Origin: JBGVSA01 sp047605765
GTDB lineage: Bacteria > Pseudomonadota > Gammaproteobacteria > Burkholderiales > Rhodocyclaceae
Reading direction: 5' to 3'
Length of the DNA: 64,000 nt
Assembly (NCBI GenBank): GCA_047605765.1
Contig: JASGFB010000006.1
Location: 1-64,000, forward strand
Shown: piece by piece, positions 6,714 to 14,421 of the stretch
Position numbering within the stretch: position 1 is the first letter of the stretch
Layout: each line of letters starts with the position of its first letter
Translations under genes and position numbers: made by a program
The notes under the pieces: generated by a model
Database searches by the model: none
Told to the model about the DNA's origin: nothing
Seen by the model: only the letters and a program-made list of their open reading frames with translations

Positions 6714-9026
6714 ATGTTTTTCCGCGCGACAACCCGCCCGCCCGCCCAACCCCTGCCGGACAAGATCGCCGCGCTCGTGCGCGAAGCGCGCTGGCTGCTG
6801 CTTGGCGCACTGGGGGCCTATCTGGCCATGATCCTGTTCGGCTACAACAAGGCCGACCCTGGCTGGTCCCATGCCGTGGCCACGCAGGCCGTCACCAATC
6901 CCGGCGGCCGCTTCGGTGCCTGGCTTGCCGACGTCATGCTGCTGCTGTTCGGCCTGTCTGCCTGGTGGTGGGTGGTGTTCCTGTTCTGGGGGCTGGCCAT
7001 CGGCGGCCAGCGCTTCCGCCACGAACTGAACGGCGACAAGCGTTCGTTCTTCATCGTGGTGGCCGGCTTCCTCGTCTTGCTGCTGACCAGTTGCGGCATC
7101 GAAGCGGTGCGCTTCTATTCGTTGCACTCGTCGCTGCCCAATGCGCCGGGCGGCGTCATCGGCGCCGAGGTCGGCGGCTTCTTCGTGCGCTATCTCGGTT
7201 TTACCGGTGGCACTTTGCTGCTGTTGGCCCTGTGGGCCGGCGGCCTGTCGCTGTTCGGTAATTTCTCGTGGTTGTCGGCTCTCGAAAAGATCGGCCATGG
7301 CCTCGAACGCGCGGCGCTGTGGTGCGTCGGCCAGGCCGATGCCTGGCGCGATCGCCGCGCCGGCCACCAGATTGCCGTGCAGCGCGAAGAAAAGGTCAAA
7401 AAAGAACGCAAGAAGCGCGACGAGGCGCCACCGGTTGAGATCCACATCGAGCCGCCCAAGAAGGCCGAGGCGGTCAAGTCCGAGCGCGTCGAAAAAGAGC
7501 GCCAGCAGGTGCTGTTCGCCGACATGGCGACGGGGGCCTTGCCGGCGTTGTCGCTGCTCGATGAGCCGAGCTACGACGTCGAGCCGCCGTCGGTGGAATC
7601 GCTCGAATACACCTCGCGCCTGATCGAACGCAAGCTGGCCGACTTCGGGGTGGAGGTCAAAGTGCTGGCGGCCTATCCGGGGCCGGTGATCACGCGCTAC
7701 GAAATCGATCCGGCGGTGGGCGTGAAGGGCGCGCAGATCGTCAATCTCGTCAAGGACCTGGCGCGCGCGCTGTCGGTGATGAGCATCCGCGTGGTCGAGA
7801 GCATCCCCGGCAAGAGCTGCATGGGCCTGGAAATCCCGAACCCCAAGCGGCAGACCGTGCGCCTGTCCGAGATCATCGGCTCGCAGGTCTACCACAACAT
7901 GGCCTCGCCGCTGACGGTGGCGCTCGGCAAGGACATCGGCGGCAATCCGGTGGTGGCCGATCTGGCCAAGATGCCGCACTTGCTGGTGGCCGGTACCACC
8001 GGTTCGGGCAAGTCGGTGGGGATCAATGCCATGATCCTGTCGCTGCTCTACAAGGCCGAAGCCGACCGTGTGCGGCTGATCCTGATCGACCCCAAGATGC
8101 TCGAATTGTCGGTCTACGAAGGCATCCCGCATCTGCTGGCGCCGGTGGTGACCGACATGAAGCACGCCGCGCACGCGCTCAACTGGTGCGTGGGCGAGAT
8201 GGAGCGCCGCTACAAGCTGATGTCGGGCCTGGGCGTGCGCAATCTGGCCGGCTACAACAAGGTCGTCCAGGAAGCCGAAAAGGCCGGTACGCCCAAGACC
8301 AATCCGTTCAGCATCACGCCGGACAGCCCCGAGCCGCTGGGCACCATGCCGATGATCGTGGTGGTCATCGACGAACTGGCCGACCTGATGATGGTGGTCG
8401 GCAAGAAGGTCGAAGAACTCATCGCCCGCCTGGCGCAGAAAGCGCGCGCGGCCGGCATCCACCTGGTGCTGGCGACGCAGCGTCCGTCGGTGGATGTGAT
8501 CACCGGCCTGATCAAGGCCAACGTGCCCACGCGGATGGCCTTCCAGGTATCGAGCAAGATCGACTCGCGCACCATTCTCGACCAGCAGGGCGCCGAATCG
8601 CTGCTCGGCATGGGCGACATGCTCTACCTGGCGCCCGGCACCGGCCTGCCTACGCGTGTGCATGGTGCCTTCGTCGATGACGGTGAAGTGCACAAGGTGG
8701 TCGAGCACCTCAAGGCCGTCGGCGGCGAGCCGGATTATGTCGAAGGCATCCTGTCCGGCGGCAGCGATGACGGCGAGGGCAATCTGCTGGGGGCCGCCGA
8801 TGGTGGCGACGCCGGCGCAGGCGAGGCCGACCCCCTGTACGACCAGGCTGTCGACATCGTCACCAAGACGCGCCGCCCCTCGATTTCGCTGGTGCAGCGC
8901 CATCTGCGCATCGGCTACAACCGCGCCGCGCGCCTGATCGAACAAATGGAGCGTTCCGGCGTCGTATCGGCCATGACGGCCAACGGCAACCGCGAAGTCA
9001 TCGCACCGGCGCCGCGCGAAGAGTAA
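6714..9026 (+). CDS. ftsK: DNA translocase FtsK
   Basis: 770 residues. The N-terminal ~190 residues carry four hydrophobic segments that anchor the protein at the septum. A short charged linker rich in Lys/Arg/Glu (about 220-265) follows. The motor comprises the alpha/beta RecA-like domains with Walker A GTTGSGKS (427-434), Walker B-type MIVVVIDELADLMM and the LVLATQRPSVDVITGLIKANVPTRMAF segment. The C-terminal gamma winged helix (DPLYDQAVDIVTKTRRPSISLVQRHLRIGYNRAARLIEQME) recognises KOPS sequences and activates XerCD at dif. The linker is much shorter than in E. coli FtsK (over 1,300 residues) and typical for beta-proteobacteria. lolA and rarA follow in the same direction. Confidence 0.96.
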   Translation: MFFRATTRPPAQPLPDKIAALVREARWLLLGALGAYLAMILFGYNKADPGWSHAVATQAVTNPGGRFGAWLADVMLLLFGLSAWWWVVFLFWGLAIGGQRFRHELNGDKRSFFIVVAGFLVLLLTSCGIEAVRFYSLHSSLPNAPGGVIGAEVGGFFVRYLGFTGGTLLLLALWAGGLSLFGNFSWLSALEKIGHGLERAALWCVGQADAWRDRRAGHQIAVQREEKVKKERKKRDEAPPVEIHIEPPKKAEAVKSERVEKERQQVLFADMATGALPALSLLDEPSYDVEPPSVESLEYTSRLIERKLADFGVEVKVLAAYPGPVITRYEIDPAVGVKGAQIVNLVKDLARALSVMSIRVVESIPGKSCMGLEIPNPKRQTVRLSEIIGSQVYHNMASPLTVALGKDIGGNPVVADLAKMPHLLVAGTTGSGKSVGINAMILSLLYKAEADRVRLILIDPKMLELSVYEGIPHLLAPVVTDMKHAAHALNWCVGEMERRYKLMSGLGVRNLAGYNKVVQEAEKAGTPKTNPFSITPDSPEPLGTMPMIVVVIDELADLMMVVGKKVEELIARLAQKARAAGIHLVLATQRPSVDVITGLIKANVPTRMAFQVSSKIDSRTILDQQGAESLLGMGDMLYLAPGTGLPTRVHGAFVDDGEVHKVVEHLKAVGGEPDYVEGILSGGSDDGEGNLLGAADGGDAGAGEADPLYDQAVDIVTKTRRPSISLVQRHLRIGYNRAARLIEQMERSGVVSAMTANGNREVIAPAPREE

Positions 9027-9079
9027 CCGGCAGCGGCCCCCCGACGGTGGGCCGCTGTCGCACGAATGGACCCGACATC

Positions 9080-9697
9080 ATGAATCGCCTCATTGCGGCA
9101 TTGGCCGCGTTTGTCCTGCCCCTGTCCGCTGCCCACGCTTCGGACGCGCTGGACCAACTCAAGCAATTTCTCAGCGGCACGCGCACGGCGCGCGCCAGTT
9201 TCGAGCAGAACGTCGTGATGCGCTCCGGCAAGGCCGGCCAGCAGGCCTCAGGCACCATGGTCTTCCAGCGTCCCGGCAAATTCCGCTGGACCTACGAAAA
9301 GCCGTACAGCCAGTTGATCGTCGGCGATGGCGCCAAGCTGTGGTCCTACGACAAGGAATTGAACCAGGTGGTGGTCAAGGCGATGGGGCAGGCGCTGGGC
9401 TCCAGCCCGGCGGCGCTGCTGGCCGGCGACAACGCGCTGGACAAAAACTTTGACCTGTCGGATGGCGGCGAAGCGGGCGGGCTGGCGTGGATCGATGCCA
9501 AGCCCAAGAACAACGAAGCCGGCTTTCAGCACGTGCGCATGGGCTTCAAGGGCGGCCTGCCGCAGGCCATGGAAGTCCGCGACAACTTCGGCCAGACCAC
9601 CGTGCTGCGCTTCAGCGGGTTCGAGCGCAATCCGGCGGTGAGCGCCGATGCCTTCCACTTCACGCCGCCCAAGGGCGCCGACGTGGTCGGCGAATAA
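9080..9697 (+). CDS. lolA: Outer-membrane lipoprotein carrier protein LolA
   Basis: 205 residues from the ATG at 9080, with a clear signal peptide (MNRLIAALAAFVLPLSAAHA). An upstream in-frame GTG at 9047 would place charged residues before the signal. The mature part has LolA landmarks: LDQLKQFLSGTRTARASFEQ, SGTMVFQRPGKFRWTYEKPYSQLIVGDGAKLWSYDKELNQVVV and the C-terminal FHFTPPKGADVV. LolA carries lipoproteins from LolCDE across the periplasm to LolB. The ftsK-lolA-rarA order is a conserved proteobacterial cluster; gaps are 53 and 19 bases, so co-transcription with rarA is likely. Confidence 0.95.
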   Translation: MNRLIAALAAFVLPLSAAHASDALDQLKQFLSGTRTARASFEQNVVMRSGKAGQQASGTMVFQRPGKFRWTYEKPYSQLIVGDGAKLWSYDKELNQVVVKAMGQALGSSPAALLAGDNALDKNFDLSDGGEAGGLAWIDAKPKNNEAGFQHVRMGFKGGLPQAMEVRDNFGQTTVLRFSGFERNPAVSADAFHFTPPKGADVVGE

Positions 9698-9716
9698 GGC
9701 GGCCTGGGTCAGGTAG

Positions 9717-11036
9717 ATGGACGATCTGTTTTCCGCCCAAGCCCCCAGCGGGCGTGTGCCGCTGGCCGAACTGCTGCGGCCGCATGCGCTGGATGAGGTG
9801 ATCGGCCAGTCGCACCTGCTGGGCGAGGGCAAGCCGCTGCGTCTGGCGTTCCAGTCCGGCAAGCCGCACTCGATGATTCTGTGGGGGCCGCCCGGCGTGG
9901 GCAAGACCACCATCGCGCGGCTTACCGCGAATGCCTTCAATAGCGCTTTCATCGCGCTGTCGGCGGTGTTCGCCGGCGTCAAGGATATCCGCGCCTCGAT
10001 GGAACAGGCCGAGCAGACGCTGGCCACCAGCGGGCGCCACACGTTGTTGTTCGTCGATGAAATCCATCGTTTCAACAAGTCGCAGCAGGACGCCTTGCTG
10101 CCCTATGTTGAATCGGGCCTGGTGACCTTCATCGGCGCCACCACCGAAAACCCCTCGTTCGAAGTCAACGCGGCCTTGCTGTCGCGCGCCCAGGTGTATG
10201 TGCTCAAGAGCCTGACCGAGGACGAACTGCGCCATTTGCTGGAGCGCGCGCGCGACAAGGCGTTGTCACACCTCGAATTCGACGAGGCCGCCATCACCAC
10301 GCTGGTGGGGTATGCCGATGGCGATGCGCGACGCTTTCTCAATCTGCTGGAGCAGACCGACACGGCTTCGCATGCTGCCGGCGTCGGCCGCATCGACGCC
10401 CACTTCGTCGAAAATGCCCTGACGCTCAACGCACGGCGCTTCGACAAAGGCGGCGACAACTTCTACGACCAGATATCGGCGCTGCATAAGTCGGTGCGCG
10501 GCTCCAGCCCGGACGGCGCGCTCTATTGGCTGTGCCGCATGCTCGACGGCGGGGCCGACCCGCGCTATCTGGCGCGGCGCATCGTGCGCATGGCCTGGGA
10601 AGACATCGGCCTGGCCGATCCGCGCGCCATGCAGATCGCCAATGACGCAGCCGAAACCTATGAGCGCCTGGGCTCGCCGGAAGGCGAACTGGCCCTGGGG
10701 CAGGCGGTGATCTATCTGGCGGTGGCGGCCAAGAGCAATGCCGGCTACATGGCCTTTAACCAGGCCATGGCCTTCGTCAAGCAGGACAAGTCGCGCGAGG
10801 TGCCGGTGCACCTGCGCAACGCGCCGACGCGCCTGATGAAGGAACTGGGTTACGGCCACGCCTACCGCTATGCGCATGACGAGCCGCACGCCTATGCCGC
10901 CGGTGAAACCTATCTGCCGGACGGCATTGGCGAGCCGGGCTGGTATGCGCCGGTGCCACGCGGCCTAGAAGGCAAGATCGCCGAAAAAATGGCCTTCCTG
11001 CGCAAGCTCGACGAAGACGCCGGCAAGGACGACTGA
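9717..11036 (+). CDS. rarA: Replication-associated recombination protein A (RarA/MgsA AAA+ ATPase)
   Basis: 439 residues, full family length. Near the N-terminus is PLAELLRPHALDEVIGQSHLL, then Walker A (WGPPGVGKTTIAR), Walker B (LLFVDEIHRFNKSQQDALLP) and sensor 1 (TFIGATTENPSFEVN). The C-terminal MgsA tetramerisation domain holds SALHKSVRGSSPDGALYWLCRML, RRIVRMAWEDIGLADP, and HLRNAPTRLMKELGYG. RarA is a clamp-loader-related ATPase that acts at stalled replication forks and single-strand DNA junctions. Only 19 bases separate it from lolA. The next gene, a LacI-type repressor, converges 9 bases after the rarA stop and marks the edge of the catabolic island. Confidence 0.95.
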   Translation: MDDLFSAQAPSGRVPLAELLRPHALDEVIGQSHLLGEGKPLRLAFQSGKPHSMILWGPPGVGKTTIARLTANAFNSAFIALSAVFAGVKDIRASMEQAEQTLATSGRHTLLFVDEIHRFNKSQQDALLPYVESGLVTFIGATTENPSFEVNAALLSRAQVYVLKSLTEDELRHLLERARDKALSHLEFDEAAITTLVGYADGDARRFLNLLEQTDTASHAAGVGRIDAHFVENALTLNARRFDKGGDNFYDQISALHKSVRGSSPDGALYWLCRMLDGGADPRYLARRIVRMAWEDIGLADPRAMQIANDAAETYERLGSPEGELALGQAVIYLAVAAKSNAGYMAFNQAMAFVKQDKSREVPVHLRNAPTRLMKELGYGHAYRYAHDEPHAYAAGETYLPDGIGEPGWYAPVPRGLEGKIAEKMAFLRKLDEDAGKDD

Positions 11037-11045
11037 AATCCGGCG

Positions 11046-12104
11046 TCAGCCGGATTTGCGCGCCACCAGATGCTGGCCGAGGGTTGGCAGATCATCGAGT
11101 GGATCGACACTGCGCGCATGGCGCGCCTGGATCTGCCGCACCAGCGCCGCGACGGCGACTTCGCCGTGGTGTGATTTGTCCTGCCGCACGGTGGTCAAGG
11201 GCGGGTAGAAACAGGCGCTCTCGAGGATGCTGTCGACGCCCACCACGGCCAGATCCTGCGGAATCCGCAAACCTCTTTCGTGGGCTGCCAGCAGCACTCC
11301 CAGGGCCATGCGGTCATTGGCCACGAACACCGCGTCCGGCGCCGGGCCGGCGGCCAGCAGGCGCGCAAAAGCGGTGGCGCCGGATTCGGGCAGCCAGTCG
11401 CCTTCGGCCAGTGCGCTGTCGGGCGCCGCCAGGCCGGCAGTCTGCAGCGCGTCTCGCCAGCCGCGCACGCGCTCGCGCGCCACCCACCAGTCGAGCGGCC
11501 CCGAAATATGCCCGATGCGTGTGCGCCCTTGATCGATCAGGTGCTGCGTGGCCAGACGGCCGCAGCCGTAGTTGTCGAAGCCGATGCTGGTCAGGCCGTG
11601 GCGCGGCTGGAAGGACAGGAACACCATCGGCACGCTGACGCGGGCGAGCGCTTCCTCACTGACCCAGCCGCTGTTGCGGACGGTATCCGGAATGGCCCAC
11701 AGGATGCCTTCGATGCGTTGATCGAGGAGCGACAGCAGGGTTTCTTCGACGTGTTCGCGCGTCAGATCCGACAGCGTTTTCAGTTGCAGCGCATAACCGC
11801 GCGCGGCCGCCTCACGCGCCATCCCCTGGTGCAGGTCGGTGCTGATGAAGCCCAGGTTGAAGCCGATCACGCCCAGTGTGTGTGTGCGCCCGCTGGTGAA
11901 GCTGCGGGCCAGCACATTGGGGCGGTAGCCGAGCTTGGCGATGGCCGCCAGCACGCGTTCGCGGGTGGCGTCCGAAACGTTGCGGTTGTCATTGACCACC
12001 CGTGAAACGGTCTGCATCGATACGCCGGCCTCGTGGGCGACTTCGCCGATGGTGACGCGAGAGGTCGGGTCGTCCGAAGAACGTGGTTTGCTTTGCCTCG
12101 CCAA
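11046..12104 (-). CDS. LacI family transcriptional repressor
   Basis: 352 residues from a TTG start with AAGGA about 10 bases upstream. The N-terminal helix-turn-helix and hinge (VTIGEVAHEAGVSMQTVSRVVNDNRNVSDATRERVLAAIAKLGYRPNVLARSFTSGRTHTLGVIGF) are typical LacI. The rest is a periplasmic-binding-protein fold for an effector sugar, with GIDSILE-like VGVDSILESACFYPPLTTVRQD near the end. It is transcribed away from the beta-propeller and solute-binding genes. The 268-base divergent spacer contains two LacI-type operator sequences, so it most likely represses 12373-16341 and perhaps itself. The inducer is unknown, but should be a sugar or sugar acid. Confidence 0.92.
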   Translation of the reverse strand: MARQSKPRSSDDPTSRVTIGEVAHEAGVSMQTVSRVVNDNRNVSDATRERVLAAIAKLGYRPNVLARSFTSGRTHTLGVIGFNLGFISTDLHQGMAREAAARGYALQLKTLSDLTREHVEETLLSLLDQRIEGILWAIPDTVRNSGWVSEEALARVSVPMVFLSFQPRHGLTSIGFDNYGCGRLATQHLIDQGRTRIGHISGPLDWWVARERVRGWRDALQTAGLAAPDSALAEGDWLPESGATAFARLLAAGPAPDAVFVANDRMALGVLLAAHERGLRIPQDLAVVGVDSILESACFYPPLTTVRQDKSHHGEVAVAALVRQIQARHARSVDPLDDLPTLGQHLVARKSG

Positions 12105-12283
12105 CGATGTATTCCTTGCGATAGGCGCGGTGCCAGGGCCCGCGGCTCGAGTTTAAACACTGAGCGCATGATGCCACGGATGCTTCGCTGTCCGGGTGCG
12201 CTGTGCACGCAAGTGCAGCCTGTGCATCGGCGCGATACCGGTAAAGACGTATCGGGGTTTGCCCAAATGTTGCTCCAACACAG

Positions 12284-12343
12284 TTGACCTTGCGATTGAT
12301 AACGCTAACAATCTCACCCGTTGAGGTGCTGATAACGTTATCA
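12284..12343 (+). promoter_or_regulatory. Promoter with two LacI-type operators
   Basis: A probable promoter, TTGACC (12284-12289), 16-base spacer, TAACAA(T) (12306-12312), reads towards the gene at 12373. TGATAACGCTAACA (12297-12310) overlaps its -10 box. A perfect 14-base palindrome, TGATAACGTTATCA (12330-12343), lies exactly 33 bases further on. The central CG flanked by TAA/TTA matches the LacI-family operator style. The spacing of about three helical turns would put two repressor dimers on the same face of the DNA. Confidence 0.75.
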
Positions 12344-12372
12344 ACATCAGCCAAGCTACAGACGGAGACGCC

Positions 12373-14364
12373 ATGGACACGGTTTTGCTGCAAGACCGGT
12401 TCGATGAATTCGCCATCGGACCGTTCCCTTTCGACCCCAAGCATTCAGCCATTGGCGAGTATCACTATTACCCGACCGAAGGGTTCAAGGGGCAGTGGTA
12501 TGACCCCGTCGTATGGTGGGGCTGGCTCGGCCCGACCTGGATCGTCACCGAGGACGGCGGGCGCAAGTACATGGAGCAGACGCGCCCGCAGATGGCCATC
12601 ACCGACCATTGGCCGGTGCTGGTGGCGGGGGATGCGCGCTGGTCCGACTACGCCTATGAAGTGCTGGTGCGGCCGCTGTCCAGCGCGGCGCCGGTGGGCA
12701 TCGTGTTCCGCTACACGCACGCTCGCCGCCATTATTTCTTTGGCTTCGATGGCGGTCGTGTGTTGATCGCCCGCCGCGATCAGGAAGATCTCATCGAACT
12801 GGGCGCCGTCGATTTCGCCTGGGACACCGATCAACGCTACCGCCTGCGCGTCGAATGCCAGGGCAACACCCTCCGTGCGTTCGTGGACGGTACCCCCGTA
12901 CTCGAAGTGCGCGATGCCGGCTATGCGCAGGGCAAGGTCGGCCTGAGCGCCCGCATGCCGGCGCAATTCACCGATGTCGCCGTCAGCATGAATGGCGCCC
13001 AGCACGCCGCGTGGCTGGCGCAAGAGGCGCGCGACGCAGTGTCGCTGACCGCGTTGCGCACGCAATACCCACAGCCGCGCCTGTGGAAGACCATCGATCT
13101 GAAGAACTTCGGTACCGCGCGTCAGATTCGCTTCGGGCACCTGACCGGCACCGACGAGATGTTCATCGTGCTGGCCCAGCACCAGAAGCGCGGCTACAAG
13201 GATGCCTATGCCCACATCAGTTGCCTGACCGCCATCGACCTCGACGGCAAGGTGCTGTGGCAACTGGGCGAGCCGTCCACCGAGCCCGATCACGTGCTGC
13301 TGTCGGCCGACCTGCCGATGCAGGTGTGCGATATCGATGGCGACGGCATCGACGAAGTCATCATGGCGCGCGACTTCAAGTTGATGATTCTCGATGGCCG
13401 CACCGGGCAGGTGAAAAAGTCCATCGCCACACCCAAGTCCGAGCAACCCGACAGCAGCCTGCACAGCCTGCCGTTCAAGAAATACGCCTTCGATCGTGTG
13501 AATGTCGATGCCATTCGCATTGCCGATCTGCGCGGCACCGGGCGCCCGAGCGACATCCTGATCAAGGATCGCTACAGCCGTGTGTGGGCCTTCGACAACG
13601 AACTGCACCCGCTGTGGTTCTTCCACGAGGGCATCACGGGGCACTTCCCGTACACCGCAGATGTGGACGGCGACGGCCGCGACGAAATGTTCGTCGGCTA
13701 CCACCTGGTCGATGACGACGGCAAGTTGTTGTGGACGCTGCCGGTGCCGACCGACCACACCGATGAAATCCTCATCGGCCGCTGGGATCCGGACGTGCCC
13801 GAAGCGCAGATCGGTATCGCCTCCGGCGACGAAGGCTTCATGATCGCCAATCTGCAGGGCGAGATCGTCAAGAAGCACATGCTGGGGCACGTGCAGCGCA
13901 TCAGTGTGGGTAATTTCCAACCCGAGCGCCGCGGCCTCGAACTGTGCGTGGTCACCTATTGGGGCTACCAGGGCATCGTCTACGTGTTCGACTGCAAGGG
14001 CGAGCTGATCCACCAATCGGAGCCCACCTGCAACGGCAATCTGCTCACACCGGTGAACTGGACCGGCGACGGCCGCGACCTGGTGCTGCTCAACGGCAAC
14101 GTGACCCATGGCGGCTTGATGGACGGGCAGGGCCGGGTGGTGGTGCGCTTCCCGGACGACGGGCATCCGGACCTGTGCGCCGAGGTCATCGACCTGACCG
14201 GCGACGCGCGCGACGAGATCATCCTGTGGGATGCGCAGCGCATGTACATCTACACGCAGGACCGGCCGGCATCGGTGTCACCGGTGTACGCGCCGATCAA
14301 GTATCCGCACCACAACGCGTCCAACTACCGGGGTGAATTCCACTACCCACCGCAAGGCATCTGA
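12373..14364 (+). CDS. Cytoplasmic beta-propeller protein with LamG-like N-terminal domain, polysaccharide-lyase-like
   Basis: 663 residues with no signal peptide, GGAG ribosome site. Residues 1 to about 215 look like a concanavalin-type jelly roll (DRFDEFAIGPFPFDP, VGIVFRYTHARRHYFFGFDGGR, RYRLRVECQGNTLRAFVDGTPVLEVRD, GKVGLSARMPAQFTDVAVS), as in sugar-binding or 3-keto-glycoside hydrolase folds. The rest is a propeller with FG-GAP/calcium-like loops: CDIDGDGIDEVIMARD, ADVDGDGRDEMFVGYHL, VIDLTGDARDEIILWD. This plan resembles rhamnogalacturonan/ulvan-type lyases, but I cannot identify catalytic residues. Together with the next gene (a solute-binding protein) it suggests cleavage of an imported oligosaccharide. 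It is the first gene behind the LacI operators. Function should be treated as unproven. Confidence 0.7.
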   Translation: MDTVLLQDRFDEFAIGPFPFDPKHSAIGEYHYYPTEGFKGQWYDPVVWWGWLGPTWIVTEDGGRKYMEQTRPQMAITDHWPVLVAGDARWSDYAYEVLVRPLSSAAPVGIVFRYTHARRHYFFGFDGGRVLIARRDQEDLIELGAVDFAWDTDQRYRLRVECQGNTLRAFVDGTPVLEVRDAGYAQGKVGLSARMPAQFTDVAVSMNGAQHAAWLAQEARDAVSLTALRTQYPQPRLWKTIDLKNFGTARQIRFGHLTGTDEMFIVLAQHQKRGYKDAYAHISCLTAIDLDGKVLWQLGEPSTEPDHVLLSADLPMQVCDIDGDGIDEVIMARDFKLMILDGRTGQVKKSIATPKSEQPDSSLHSLPFKKYAFDRVNVDAIRIADLRGTGRPSDILIKDRYSRVWAFDNELHPLWFFHEGITGHFPYTADVDGDGRDEMFVGYHLVDDDGKLLWTLPVPTDHTDEILIGRWDPDVPEAQIGIASGDEGFMIANLQGEIVKKHMLGHVQRISVGNFQPERRGLELCVVTYWGYQGIVYVFDCKGELIHQSEPTCNGNLLTPVNWTGDGRDLVLLNGNVTHGGLMDGQGRVVVRFPDDGHPDLCAEVIDLTGDARDEIILWDAQRMYIYTQDRPASVSPVYAPIKYPHHNASNYRGEFHYPPQGI

Positions 14365-14421
14365 ATTCACAACATAACAAGAATCGGAACCACTCCGACA
14401 GCGAACACCTAGGAGGAAGTC

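Noticed and set aside
6672..8945. Minus-strand open frame of over 750 codons opposite ftsK
   Set aside because: The plus-strand FtsK is unambiguous; the opposite frame has the His/Arg/Gln-rich composition of antisense codon bias.
12445..14166. Minus-strand frame opposite the propeller gene
   Set aside because: Shadow of a well-supported gene with a good ribosome site and operator-controlled promoter on the other strand.
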